Positions 1 to 10,721 of a DNA stretch of 64,000 nt are shown one piece after another; positions within the stretch are counted from its first letter, which is position 1, and the number at the start of each line of letters is the position of its first letter. The translations under genes and the position numbers were made by a program. Under the pieces are notes generated by a model. That model was not told the origin of the DNA and ran no database searches. It worked only from the letters and a program-made list of their open reading frames with translations. The stretch comes from Gremmenia infestans (Eukaryota; Ascomycota; Leotiomycetes; Helotiales; Hamatocanthoscyphaceae). The DNA is taken from the NCBI GenBank assembly GCA_032629725.1, contig JAFEVB010000029.1:620001-684000 (forward strand), given 5' to 3'.

Positions 1-378
1 ATTATAAATATATCAGGGCTGCGAGGCACAACAGGAAGTCAAAACTTAACATTGCCCGTGATAGGAAACCTTTCGTGTGACTCTTCAAGGCAACGAATGA
101 TGTTCCATGGCATTGGCCAAGTTCTTGAGCAGCATGCGGCTCTTGGAGAAAAGCTTCTGGATGTCCACCGGAAGCGTCTCAATATACCCAATATCACTTG
201 TAGCATCATCTCACAACCATCAAGCATATATTGGCCAGTTCATGATCTGACCCCTTCAATTGCTGAATCTAAAGCCCCTTCTCACGAAGCATACAATGTA
301 CAATTCTCTCCCCTCTATCTCACACTCATTGCCATCCACCCCCGTCTGACTTTCCCTTCCTTCCCCATATCCGTAAAT
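1..378. other. Intergenic, 3' side of ATP15
   Basis: No supported gene. Short open frames exist on both strands but have no recognisable protein or splice pattern. The right part should hold the 3' UTR of the minus-strand ATP15 gene. Confidence 0.5.
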
Positions 379-741
379 CTATGATGCAGGAGAGCCGGCA
401 GCTTCTGCCATCGAAGCAGCATTCGCCTCCGCAACATTCTGGTGCTCGCCCTGCTTGCCGTTCTGTCCGCCATCAGCCCTCTCCCCACATCTCCACAATC
501 AAAGAACACTCACATTCCACTTCGCCATCCTCAATTCACTCTCACCTCGTCGCTCGGCTGCCAATCGTTTGTCATCCTTCAGGCTTCGGCGGACGACGCG
601 TGCGGCGACTGAGAGGTATTTGTTGTAGCTGTTCAGTTTGCATGTTTTGTCAGTCCGGGGCTTGCCATCAATTGAGGGGTAAGTGGGAGAATAATGGGCG
701 AGGACATACGTGAGACCTGATGCTTTCCACGCGAATGCCAT
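379..741 (-). CDS. ATP15: ATP synthase epsilon subunit, mitochondrial
   Basis: This is the small epsilon subunit of the F1 part of mitochondrial ATP synthase, sitting in the central stalk with gamma and delta. Three exons (741..710, 628..514, 462..379) join in frame to 76 residues. The first intron has GTATGT and AACAG ends, the second GTGAGT and GACAG. The protein starts MAFAWKASGLTYNKYL and continues with the basic AARVVRRSLK stretch and the RMAKW segment typical of the fungal family, then has a short Ala/Gly-rich tail. The protein is small and has no separate cleavable presequence, as usual for this subunit. The next gene upstream, QCR2, is on the same strand and also encodes a respiratory-chain protein, but about 500 bases separate them, so each has its own promoter. 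Confidence 0.93.
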
Positions 742-1239
742 TGTGTGTTGCGGTTGGTTGTGAGGAGATGTAGAGCTTTGGTTAGTTGCTTTGCTGAAAG
801 AAGCTGTTTGAGCTCGCTTTTCGAGATGGATGCCGGGACGTCACGTGAGCAGTTGCCGTTTCCAAATAGATAGGCCGAGTCTGAATTCACGACGAGGTAT
901 TTGCGTCCTGTAGGCCGGAAATGGTTAGCTCCCTTCCCGTAGGCTAGTCTAGGGTTTGTAAATAGTAGATAGGCTGGGCTTCTAGAATGCATCGTCACGG
1001 ACGGATAGGGCTTTTTGATCACTGAACGATTTAAGATTGGTTAAGCAGACACCCTTCTGCATACTTGTAGAAGTCTTCCAGATTGCCAAATCTAAGTTCG
1101 GAACTACGTATTCCCCACTACTACGAGGTTCACAATCAAATGCAGCATGGACAAAGAAAATTCTTATCTACAGTGTGTACACTCTAAAGTAGGAGCTGGT
1201 GATACAACCCGTTCAATCTCAACCGAACCCCCCAAACGT
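742..1239. other. Intergenic between QCR2 and ATP15
   Basis: About 500 bases holding the ATP15 promoter and the QCR2 3' end, both for minus-strand genes. A 129-codon open frame overlaps it but runs across the ATP15 exons and resembles nothing known. No further feature seen. Confidence 0.5.
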
Positions 1240-2793
1240 TTATATCTTAAGACCAAGCTCCTCGGCATATGGCAGTACATATAGGTCTCCAACCGCCGAG
1301 ACAGTTGCCTTGCCCTCTAACAAAGCCTTGGCAGCCTATTCAATAATTAGCATGGGCAAAATTGGGCTCGGAATGGAGAAATCCTTACCGATTTCAGCTT
1401 CTCAGCAGTCACACCTTGAACGCTCTTTCCAACCTCGTCAATCTGGAAAGGCTTGCCACCATGCACAAGACCAGCTCCAGTTGATACGAGGCCAGCATCA
1501 GTGCTCTGACCTTCTTCTAGAGCGCGGTATTTAGCAAGAGCCACAGCCTTGGTGAAATCCTCCTTGCTGATAGAACCCTCGGCAATACTCTTGAGCGATT
1601 TGACGGCCTCAATAGATGCACCACGGATAGCCTGTGCAGATCCAGTGAACTGAATGGTCAGAAGTCCGGCATCAGAGTAAGCAAAATGAGTCGTTGTAGC
1701 GCTAGCCCCGGGAAAGGACGAGGATGCCTTGGCGAGGAGCGAGAAACCAGGTGTCCATTTGATGCTTGACTTGCCACCAAGGAGAGCTGCAAGAACAGAA
1801 ATTTCGGGCTTGTAAGATCCACCCGCGGTGAAAGAGCTTGAACCTGGGAACGCAAGAACGAGAGAGTTGCCTGAACCATGTGCGATACGTTCCTCTCCAC
1901 CATAGTACTTGCTTGCGTCACTTGAAACTGGAATTGTAGATGACTTTACGCCAGTGAAGAATTCGCCAACAGTCTTGGACAAATCAGCTTGGTTGGCTCC
2001 ATTAGCAACAACTGCAATGTTTGACTTCGTATATGCTGTATTGGCAAATTGGTGGATGGTCTCATCATTCAGATATTTCGACAACGGTGTCGAGGAAGTA
2101 GGGTAGAGCGGCGTTCCGAGACCCCTATGGAATGCAATGCCGTGTGCTGAATTGAGGGCAAGATCTGACACGTCTGCGAGGAGTCTCTGTTGAGAGAGCT
2201 TGATGAGAGGTTCGACCTCCTCGTGGTACTCATAGTCTATTTAAATATCAGAGTCCGTCCATGCAATACAGCCAATTGACAACTCACCAGTGTATTTTGT
2301 TTGAGTGATAACCTCGCCCAACAGTTCCGTGAAGTATGGGAGGTCTTCCCGGAGGAATTTGGCCTCAAGGACCAAGGACTCTCTTGTATGGTATGCAAGC
2401 AATTGGCCACCAAGAAGCTCGGATTCTCTTGTAATTCGAAGAGCAGATCGTCGATGCGTATTCTAGAGATAGGCAAACTCGTCAGTTTCGAGTACATGAG
2501 CTGAAATAGTGTGTACACACCTTGAAAGCGAATCCCTCAAGGCCAACAGTCAGGCCCGGCAATGGCTGGTATCTGCTTCCAGCCTTGACAACCACCGCCA
2601 AACTGGTCGTTGGTCCTGCAACATCTCTGCTGGCAACCTTGATCCCGCCAACATCCGCCGACTCATAGGAGAATGAGGTCGATCCGGTAGATACAGCCGC
2701 AAGACCGCGTCGATTTAAGGGTGCGGGCTTGGCGCAGCATTGCCTGCGGAGGGCAAGCTGCGCATTTCTCCCAACCGCCGACCGAGAGATCAT
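1240..2793 (-). CDS. QCR2: Cytochrome b-c1 complex subunit 2 (core protein 2)
   Basis: Core protein 2 of respiratory complex III in the mitochondrial inner membrane. Four exons (2793..2521, 2462..2288, 2236..1389, 1335..1240) join in frame to 463 residues, with introns of 58, 51 and 53 nt and canonical ends. The N-terminus (MISRSAVGRNAQLALRRQ) is basic, serine-containing and lacks acids: a mitochondrial presequence. Two M16-peptidase-like halves follow, with the family's NTHRRSALRITRESELLGG and AAALLGG-type segments (here VLAALLGGKSS). The zinc-protease HxxEH motif is absent, as expected of a core subunit that no longer acts as a protease. The start at 2793 was chosen because it gives the presequence; an in-frame upstream ATG at 2913 would add 40 residues unlike a presequence. 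The gene is divergent from RPC82. Confidence 0.95.
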
Positions 2794-3149
2794 TGTTTGG
2801 AGGAATTGGTGATTGAGGAATTCCCGATGCCGTCGCAATTGAGGTCGTTGGGTGGTATTGAGTCTATTGACGTTGATCCCGAAATCTTCCAGGAGCTTGA
2901 AAGAGACTCGCATGGCTTAGTCATCACCCGCAGCTGCCGCCTATTGCAGAGTCAGGCTGTCAGGTTTAGGTCAACTGTCACTCACTCTTCTCCGAATTTG
3001 TACCCCACCATAAAATATTTATATGCAAAGTATTTCTACACAGCACCCGCACCCATCATCTCGATCTCGACCTCTACATCGTCAATGACGCACCGGTAGC
3101 ATCTGTGGCAGCTCTAGAGATCTTGAGATAATCTCTAGCAGCAAACACT
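2794..3149. promoter_or_regulatory. Divergent promoter region QCR2 / RPC82
   Basis: The 356 bases between the start codons of two divergent genes must hold both promoters and both 5' UTRs. An AT-rich TATA-like stretch (3010-3024) lies about 130 bases upstream of the RPC82 start. No specific factor site can be assigned from sequence alone. Confidence 0.5.
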
Positions 3150-5401
3150 ATGTCTCGAGTACGTTTACCGCTGCTTCAGCTTCGGGCAATACCCTTTTCC
3201 AATGACACAGCTAACCCCGCGACAGTCACAAAACGCAGTGGAGCTTTGCGCTTTGCTCGTCGACGAGACTTATGGAGAACTAACTTCCGTATGTCTGTTC
3301 ATTAAGCCAATTCCAAGAATATTCTTCTGCAGAAGCTCTCTTAATCCTTCCGCCAGGCTGAGTAACTTGGGCACTGGTCAAGTCGGGTCTAACACACCAC
3401 ACAGCGCATATTCACAATTCTGCTTCGAAGAGGAAAATTGCCAATATCTGAAATATCGAGACATACTCGTCTTGGTCCGAAAGCGACCCGAAATGGTCTC
3501 GCCGTCCTCATCCAGCAGAACCTCGTTTACTACCACACGGGGAAAACGGGCCCGACTTTCTATGAAGCCAACGATGGCGCCGCATATGCTTTGGCTAGAT
3601 CTGGGAAAGTCATCGAGTTTGTCGAAAGCAGATACGGGGTCTTTGCGAGAGATGTGGTCCAAAATTTATTTCTATTTGGCCATACCAAAGTCTCTGACCT
3701 TGCTGAAGCTTACGCATCTCAGCAAAAGCAAGCTGCCAAGGGGAAGAGCAACGGGCATCCTGCTGCTAATGGTGTTAATGGTCACACGAATGGCAACATT
3801 GGATCTGGTGCGCATATGGATGGACTATTAGTCGAGCTTCTAGAACTTGGTCTAATCGAGCCTGTCGTTCAGCGCATGTTCCGAAACCCGGCTGACATTA
3901 AAGATGAGTTGGAGGCCGACATTACCACGAACGAAATCGCAGGTGGCAGTATCAAAGGTAGCTCCAAGAAAAAGGAGCAGCTCCAGGGAATCCTCGACGA
4001 ACGTTTGAAAAGAATAGAGGCGGAAGACCGGGAATGGAGGTCCAAGGTACTCAAGAGGCCTCTGAATGGCGTTCTTACCAATGGGGTTAACGGCGCAAGC
4101 AAGAAGAGGAGGCTATCTCATGGCGGTAGTTCCATTGGCGACCATAACTACGAAGACGATGGCACTAGACTTGACGTGGGTTATTTGAGCTTCTTAAAGC
4201 AAAATGAGATTGTGAGCTAACTTCCAACAAGCCGAATTTGGTTATACGCATCAATCATGAGAAATGCGCAGTCTTGCTCCGAAATGCCCAGCTTGTGGAG
4301 GCCGTTAAAAACAAACTTGGCGATACAACATCTCAAATTTATGCAGAACTCCTGAAACACCTAGAGAAGAAGATTCCTAGGTGTGCGCATGGCACGACAG
4401 AAGATGAGTATCAAGATCGTCCATTGGTATCGACTAGAGATGTCGCAACTTTGCTCAGCAAATCAGTCAACGTTTCACTCGGTATAGGCAAGATAATCGG
4501 CGAGGGTCCCAAGTCTGGGGAACTTGCTGGACCTAAGCTAGGAAGCCCACCGGTAAACAGGAAGCGCAAAGCTGGGGACCTCGAAGGAAGTGGGAGCGAG
4601 AATGAGGAAGACCCACCCATCAACGGAAATGGCAATTCTCACGAGGTCGATCAGGACGGCGATGATGTTTTCGCCGATGCTCCTGCAGTAAAATCTCCAA
4701 AGCGTCCAAAAGTCACATTTCAGGACAAACTCCCAGAGCCAGAGGGTCTTCATTCCCGGGAAGACCGTATTTACCACATAAAGGAGCATATGGCATTACT
4801 GGCGGACGATCAATATGGCTTCGTGACGAGGGAGGCGGACGGACAAGGCGCCTGGTCCGTCAATTTTCAGAAAGTCATTCAAAAAATCCAAGAAGCGGAG
4901 ATAGACAAATTGGTCTTAGAATTGTTCGGTGCGGCAGGTCATCGTCTTGTACGAATGCTACGACAGCTAGGAAAGCTTGACGAGAAGCACCTCAAGGATA
5001 CTACTCTCATGAAGCAGAAAGACATTCGCACGAAATTGGCCGAGATGCAGCTGTCGGGATGGGTGGATATTCAAGAGGTTCCAAAGGATGCCTCCCGTGG
5101 AGCGAACAACAATCGTGTCATCTTTCTCTGGTTCTTCGACAATGAACGCTGCTCTTCACTCGTCTTGGACCACACCTACAAGTCAATGTCGAGACTTCTC
5201 CATCGGCTTAATGTTGAGAGACGTCGGGCAAAATCAGTTCTCGAACTAACGCACCGCTCCGACGTTCGCGACAAGCCACCCGACGAATATCTCATGCCTG
5301 CACAACTGAACGAACTTCACGCCTTTCAAGATAGGGAGGATATGTTATTAGGTCAGCTGGGCAGACTTGATGAGATCGTGGGCATTTTCAAGGACTATTA
5401 G
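3150..5401 (+). CDS. RPC82: RNA polymerase III subunit RPC3 (C82)
   Basis: C82 is part of the C82-C34-C31 subcomplex of RNA polymerase III, which works in promoter opening and initiation at tRNA and 5S genes in the nucleus. Exons 3150..3158, 3226..3288, 3405..4175 and 4232..5401 join in frame to 670 residues. The first exon codes only for MSR. The N-terminal winged-helix block (NAVELCALLVDETYGELTS, then LPISEISRHTRLGPKATRNG) and the C-terminal block (FLWFFDNERCSSLVLDHTYK) match the RPC3 family. A charged, low-complexity linker with KRKAGDLEGSGSENEE sits between them, around the usual disordered loop. The tiny first exon is set by the GTACGT donor directly after the third codon and the family's start position. 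Length is normal for filamentous fungi. Confidence 0.93.
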
Positions 5402-6446
5402 GAAGGGGTGCATTCTGCGAATCAAAAACAAGGGCGATGCTTGATACGAATATTACGGCTGTGAGCATTTCCTGCATGAATAGGCGTTAATCTGCTGCAT
5501 TTTTGGTTGGGCGTTATTGAGCAACGATGGATTGGGACTCCCTTCCTGTTGCGTGGGGGCCTTTTGTATTGATACCATATATACGGCTCGTTTGCTGTTG
5601 AAGCAACCAGCTAGGCCAGAAAATCATAGCTTTGTGTAATATATTCTTTTTGCCTTTGTATTTGTTGTTCGATATAATTGTGCAAATTGATTCTGGTTGT
5701 GTCAAATTCAAGCGAGTTTACTTACATATTCTACCCTTTCTCTCCTTTTAATAGCATAATGCCTTCCGGCTTCCGATTCCGCATGGATATGCCATCACAG
5801 CAACCAAATGTTTTCTACTGGCGAAGCTCTCCTAATGATAGACATATAGTAACCTACCCTCGCGGCGGACAGGAAAATTGGTATGACAACAAGAACACTC
5901 CTCTTCAACAGCGCTGAAGACTTGAGCAGTCCACCAGCAATGACCACTGCTGTGTAACAGGGTCCAAGGACGGGAAGAAACCCCCGACCATAATGGTAGG
6001 GAGGGTTATAGACAAACAGTGAAATAATTGTTATCTTAGGGGAAACTTCTGCAAATTGAAGAGAACAAATAGCGATATAAGTTTGTTTAATACTTTAATC
6101 TTGCATGTAACATTCAACATAGGGAAAAACTATCCTATCCTCCTAGACATAGACTTAGCGAAAAGAAGAACCATACAAAATCCAGTAAGAATGATGTGGG
6201 TAGTCTTCGGGGATGCACTCCGTGGAGTCTTAAAAATGTCTCCACTTTACCAAAAAACGCGCGCAACCTTGCAAAAAAAAAGCTGGGCATGTGTAAGGAG
6301 AACTTCTTTTTTTGAAAACCCTCAAAAATTGCTATCAATTCCCGTCCCCACATTCTTTTCAAGGCACCACCTCCTCCGAATCCCAAGAGCATCCTCGAGT
6401 TCTCTGTTGTTCATCCCAGCCCTCAATTGCCAAATTCACCGCCGCC
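5402..6446. other. Intergenic, RPC82 to GGC1
   Basis: About 1 kb between two plus-strand genes. It contains the RPC82 3' UTR, one small open frame described separately, and the GGC1 promoter and leader. A purine/pyrimidine-rich stretch near 6240-6320 has several runs of A and T. No RNA gene or repeat was seen. Confidence 0.5.
5759..5917 (+). CDS. Possible small ORF, 52 codons
   Basis: I do not recognise this frame. It starts at ATG 5759, ends at TGA 5917 and encodes 52 residues rich in Arg, Gln, Asn, Pro and aromatic residues, with no signal peptide or membrane segment. Codon choice is more gene-like than in the flanking DNA, with many C-ending codons, and the open frame stops just before the sequence becomes irregular. 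It lies 358 bases after RPC82 on the same strand. It could be an exon of a small gene, a spurious frame in the RPC82 3' region, or a remnant. Confidence 0.2.
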   Translation: MPSGFRFRMDMPSQQPNVFYWRSSPNDRHIVTYPRGGQENWYDNKNTPLQQR

Positions 6447-7731
6447 ATGTCTCCAACAGCTGGATCCGATAAGAGCGAGTCTACTCTGGCGAGACTGTTA
6501 GGATCAGGTATGCTATATACAGCTTTGGCGTGTTCTTGGGCATAGATCTGACATTTCTTAGGGTCTGCTGGTATTGCTGAGCTTGCCGTCTTTCATCCCG
6601 TATGCACGAATCTAGTCCTCGGATTATAAGGGCAATGCTGACCCATTGAAGGTCGACACAATTGCAAAGCGGTTAATGAGCAACCATGGGAAGGTAGGAG
6701 ATCCATCGCCCGCATAGAACCAGCGCGCTGACCTTGCTAGATTGCCTCAGCCGCCCAATTGAACACCGTTATCTTTAAAGACAAAGCTTCTGCGCCAGCT
6801 GGTCGCAAGTTCTTCTCCCTCTTCCCAGGTCTTGGATACGCTGCTGGATACAAGGTTAGATGCTTGGGTGGTGCGGAGTGATGGGCTTATATTGACGGAT
6901 GCTAGGTCCTGCAACGAATTTACAAGTATGGAGGTCAACCCTTCGTTCGGGATTACCTGTCCAGGAACCACGGCTCTACATTCGACAACACATTCGGCAA
7001 GACGACTGGTAAGGCGATGATGTCCTCGTTGGCAGGAAGGTGAGCAAGCACACTCCAGACATACTGCCTACGAGTTCTGATCAATGCCTAGTGTAATCGG
7101 TATCGGCGAGATTGTCCTCCTTCCCCTAGACGTCCTCAAGATCAAGCGCCAAACAAACCCAGAGGCGTTCAGAGGGCGTGGTGTGGTCAGAATTGTGCGG
7201 GATGAAGGCTTTGGGTTATACAGAGGCTGGGGCTGGACCGCTGCCCGAAATGCCCCTGGATCGTTCGCTGTGCGTACTCTTAACCCCCATAGTAAGAAAG
7301 GAAGGATGAAACTAATATACATCTAGCTCTTCGGAGGATCAGCATTTACAAAAGGATACCTGTACGGCCTGACAGACTACAATTCAGCAACATGGCTACA
7401 AAACTTCGTTGCTTCCATCGCAGGAGCTTCTGCCTCGCTCTTAGTCTCAGCTCCTCTTGATGTTATCAAGACCCGAATCCAGAACAGGAACTTCGAGAAC
7501 CCGGAGTCTGGATTCAAGATAATTAGCAGCATGATGAAGAATGAGGGTCCTACGAGTTTCTTCAAGGGACTAGTGCCAAAGGTACCCAATATATTTTCCT
7601 CTCCCGGCTGTTCTATTACCCAGGTACTAACACATCTATAGCTACTAATGACAGGACCAAAACTCGTATTCTCGTTCTGGCTTGCACAAACTCTGATTCC
7701 AGCATTTGATATCGCCTTGGCCAAGAAATAG
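6447..7731 (+). CDS. GGC1: Mitochondrial GTP/GDP carrier
   Basis: This inner-membrane carrier of the SLC25 family exchanges matrix GDP/GMP for cytosolic GTP; loss in yeast affects mitochondrial nucleotide and iron balance. Eight exons (6447..6507, 6562..6599, 6652..6693, 6741..6854, 6906..7039, 7092..7269, 7327..7581, 7642..7731) join in frame to 303 residues. Three carrier signature motifs are visible: HPVDTIAKRL near residue 35, LPLDVLKIKRQ at about 140 and APLDVIKTRIQ at about 231. Segments such as VLQRIYKYGGQPF, TNPEAFRGRG and RGWGWTAARNAPGSF are specific for Ggc1 rather than other carriers. Seven introns of roughly 50-60 nt make this the most intron-dense gene in the window. Start chosen by match to the family's short hydrophilic N-terminus. 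Confidence 0.95.
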
Positions 7732-8150
7732 AGTGGCTAAGGAATGGATGTGCGTATGTATGGATGGTGTATATGGTAGAGCAAAAGGGGATTCTGGAAA
7801 ATCGGCGTTACATGGCCTAGAAGATATAATTGTTGGAATTCGTGTATATATGTTGATCTATCAATGGTAGAAAGGAAACCATCCCATCTCAACTCAGAGT
7901 CTGTCTACCCAGGCTGCAAAAATGCCAGTCCAGTAACCAAATTAAAGCTTGATATAAATCGCAGCCATACTCTGTATTCTGAAGCAGACTCGCCACGTGA
8001 TCTATTCATCCGTGCTTTCGCTTTTGAAGCGGCCGCTCCATAGAATGGCTAAAGCTTCACTTACTTAAAAGTCCCCTCGCGCTCCGAACAAAACCCCAGC
8101 TTGCCAAACCTCACCTCACCTCCTACCTACCCAGCTCTTCCAAAACCAAA
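7732..8150. other. Intergenic, GGC1 to NCE101
   Basis: GGC1 3' region followed by the NCE101 promoter. The last 60 bases are a CT-rich leader with ACCTCACCTC-type repeats, common in front of fungal start codons. Nothing else seen. Confidence 0.45.
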
Positions 8151-8454
8151 ATGCCACCACAAACTCACATAATCTCCCGGACCCTCGACCCCATCTTCGC
8201 CATTTTCATCGGTCTCGGAGCAGCCGCGACGCGCATCAATAGAGAAGAGAAGGAAGCAGGGCGCAGTACCAAGGAGACGGTTGATAATGGATTGAGGTAT
8301 GTATCTTATGTTATATTACCCCATCATTCTTTCTCTTTGTCAGGCAGGGAGGGATGGGGGAGGAATGTGGGAATGATGGGAAGCATGGCTGACATCGAGG
8401 TGTAGGAGGATTGGATTCCCTAGAACACACGCTGTGGGCGATAAGAAGGCTTGA
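8151..8454 (+). CDS. NCE101: Non-classical export protein 1 family (Nce101)
   Basis: A small single-span membrane protein of the NCE101 family, named for a role in unconventional protein export in yeast; the exact function is not well defined. Exons 8151..8296 and 8406..8454 join in frame to 64 residues. The first exon encodes a short polar N-terminus, one hydrophobic segment (DPIFAIFIGLGAAATRI, about residues 13-29) and the conserved NREEKEAGR stretch after it. The 109-nt intron has GTATGT and TGTAG ends. The short second exon ends HAVGDKKA. Homologues in filamentous fungi share the DPI-A-FIG-AAATRINREEKE core, which is why I make this call. The splice to the second exon is less certain than the first exon. 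Confidence 0.8.
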
Positions 8455-9464
8455 CTGGAGTGGACGGATTATGAATATAATAGCCACGAGATAGGGAGGC
8501 CAAGGTCCAGCTTGGGGAGGGGTGATTATGGGTGGAGAGCTTGCTTGCTTGCTTGTTTGCTTGGAGGACGTTTTGGGGGGGTGAACAACACAATAAGAGG
8601 TGGATGGGATGTTTGAAGCCTATGCTGCCTACATATCTTCTCCGACACTCCGCTGGCTGGCGACAACTCATAATTCTCGGCGGGTGAGTCACAACGATAA
8701 CGAGGGGTGATTGTTTGGAGAAGCTTCCCGGCGGAGTAAGGCAGATGTGTCATACCTGGTCCTGTATGAAAGTATGCTGAGGCATACTCTGTTCAAGTGG
8801 CAAGCTCTAGGATGGCCGGCATGGAAGGCGATGTAAGCTTGAGAATATCTGGGATAGATGGGGAGAACAGCTGATTAGTTCCGGGGGGGTTTTGATTTGG
8901 GGATTTGATCTGCTTTTGAGACATTCACAGAAGAAATGGTTTGTTAAGAAGGTGGTTGGAGACTGTTAAATACAAGGCGCTTTTGGACCCCTTTTGGAAG
9001 TTAAAGAGAGTAGCTGTGTTTGCATGAATCCAATAGCTACCTCATCGTGAAAATGCACTCGTGAAGAGATTATTTCCTCATAATGCAGGCAAATTAGTCA
9101 TGGCAGAAAGCATCGTATTGCACCTATTCCCAAGCCTTAAGAGATCGAAAACAGCCTAACCAGTCCCAATCCCCAACCCAGTTCACTCAGTCTGTACCAC
9201 AGCCTTGCCCAAAAGCTAGGCCTGCGCACATGCGTAGAAGACCGTCATCGATAGACTTGGGACGAACAAAACAAAGGAGAACCATGCTTCTCCACCCTAC
9301 TATCTCTGTATCTGTCCGCTGAACCGACTGTTATGACTCGAGTAATACTGTAAAGCGTGACGGAGGAAAAAAACTGCCATTCTCGGGGTTGTTGCACAAA
9401 TGTCGTTAAAGGGGGAACCGCCGTGAGAGTCCGGAACGCCGATGATAAGATTTACGAGGGAAGT
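8455..9464. other. Intergenic, NCE101 to ATG8 (convergent)
   Basis: About 1 kb between two converging genes. Small open frames on the minus strand (8420-8753) overlap each other and resemble no protein. A short GCTT tandem array occurs near 8540-8562. No RNA gene recognised. Confidence 0.45.
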
Positions 9465-10023
9465 TTAAGACATCTCTTCAAAGGAACCGAAGGTGTTCTC
9501 GCCGGAGTAAGAGATATAGAGGAATCTATTGTGTGAATCATCGTCAGCTTGCAATCCTCAACACCCCGCAATGCCCAGCCTCCTCGCTTTGCGGCCGGAA
9601 GGTGAATACGTACCCGTCCTCATCCTTGTGCTCCTCGTAAATGCTGCTCATCAGGGCAGCTGTAGGTGGCAGGACCTCATCGACGAAGATGAAGATGGCC
9701 TTCTCGGGGGAGAGCTTGATGCGTTTGCGGATCACGTAGACGAACTGTCCTACGGTCAGGTCGGCGGGAACCAGGTACTTCTTCTTATCAATCGTCGCGA
9801 TATCCGACTTCTCGACCTTTTCGCAAATGACGGGGATACGGTCGGAGTACTTTTGGCGCTGGAAGAGAGAAGGCAAAGGTTAGTTTGATGGTTGGTTGAT
9901 GGATGATGATGATGATGCGACCGTTGGTGGGGGGGGGGAACAGGACAAGGAGGTACTTACGATGCGTTCGGCCTCAGCCTTGCGTTTCTCGAACGGGTGC
10001 TCGTCCTTAAACTTGGATCGCAT
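9465..10023 (-). CDS. ATG8: Autophagy ubiquitin-like protein Atg8
   Basis: Atg8 is joined to phosphatidylethanolamine on autophagosome membranes and drives membrane growth and cargo binding. Exons 10023..9961, 9858..9614 and 9525..9465 join in frame to 122 residues. The N-terminal helices (MRSKFKDEHPFEKRKAEAER) and the ubiquitin-like fold with KKYLVPADLTVGQFVYVIRK are almost invariant. The third exon supplies GFLYISYSGENTFG. Gly116 is followed by a six-residue tail (SFEEMS) that the Atg4 protease would remove before lipidation. The first intron (102 nt) contains a G-run and a GAT trinucleotide array on the plus strand. The start at MRSKF is the family start, although the frame stays open to an upstream ATG at 10134 (see findings). 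Divergent from HEM13. Confidence 0.97.
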
Positions 10024-10721
10024 AGTGGATGATTTGGTAGAGATAACAGTTGTTGTTGGTGGTGTTTCTTTGGTGGTTGGAGAGGGTTGAGGTTGGGTTT
10101 GGGTAGGGAGAGTGTTCTTTGTAATGGAAGGCATAATGCGTAGATGGAAAGCTTGCCTAAATGGCGGGGGGGCTGAGAAGATGCGCTAAAAAGCAGCGGT
10201 GTGTCACTACCTATTCTGTGGCGGGTGGGTGAAGCAGGTGACCAAAGACTTTGTGTGTAAGACAAAGAGGTTTACTTTTACTGTCAGGTCAAGAATTTGA
10301 TGTCTTTTGAGAGGCCAGGTTCTTTCGAGATGTTTCATATATATATATATATATATATACCTTAGCTGATCAGATGCTGTGAATGGGATATATCTATACT
10401 ACCGCATTTGATCGCATTCACTGTTCTTTATTGTTCAAGTTGACGAATCACGAGGCAGTGATTCAATCGGAGCTCGAGTTGGTTTGCCGCGAATAATCCC
10501 TGCAACAAGTGCTACTATGGTGCCCTGTCCTGTCCTGTCGCCAAAAAGTATGATAGCTTGATCGCCTCATTCATACGGGATTCTGTGTCAAAAACGTTCC
10601 ACTCTATCTCTCCCTCTGTTCACTATCGGTTGCACCCGTTTACTCGGTCTCTTCATACTGATTTGTGGTCTCATGTTGATTGTACGATAGTCGCCATTCT
10701 CTTTCTCTTAAAGCTTTCATA
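10024..10721. promoter_or_regulatory. Divergent promoter region ATG8 / HEM13
   Basis: About 700 bases between the ATG8 and HEM13 start codons. It includes the probable ATG8 leader (10024-10134, which is also open in the ATG8 frame), an AT dinucleotide array and a pyrimidine-rich HEM13 leader. No specific regulatory site can be proven. Confidence 0.5.
10337..10359. repeat. AT dinucleotide microsatellite
   Basis: An uninterrupted AT array of about 11 units in the ATG8/HEM13 intergenic region. Such arrays are prone to length change and would be a useful polymorphic marker. Confidence 0.9.

Noticed and set aside
633..1022. 129-codon minus-strand frame
   Set aside because: Overlaps ATP15 exons in another frame and resembles no protein.
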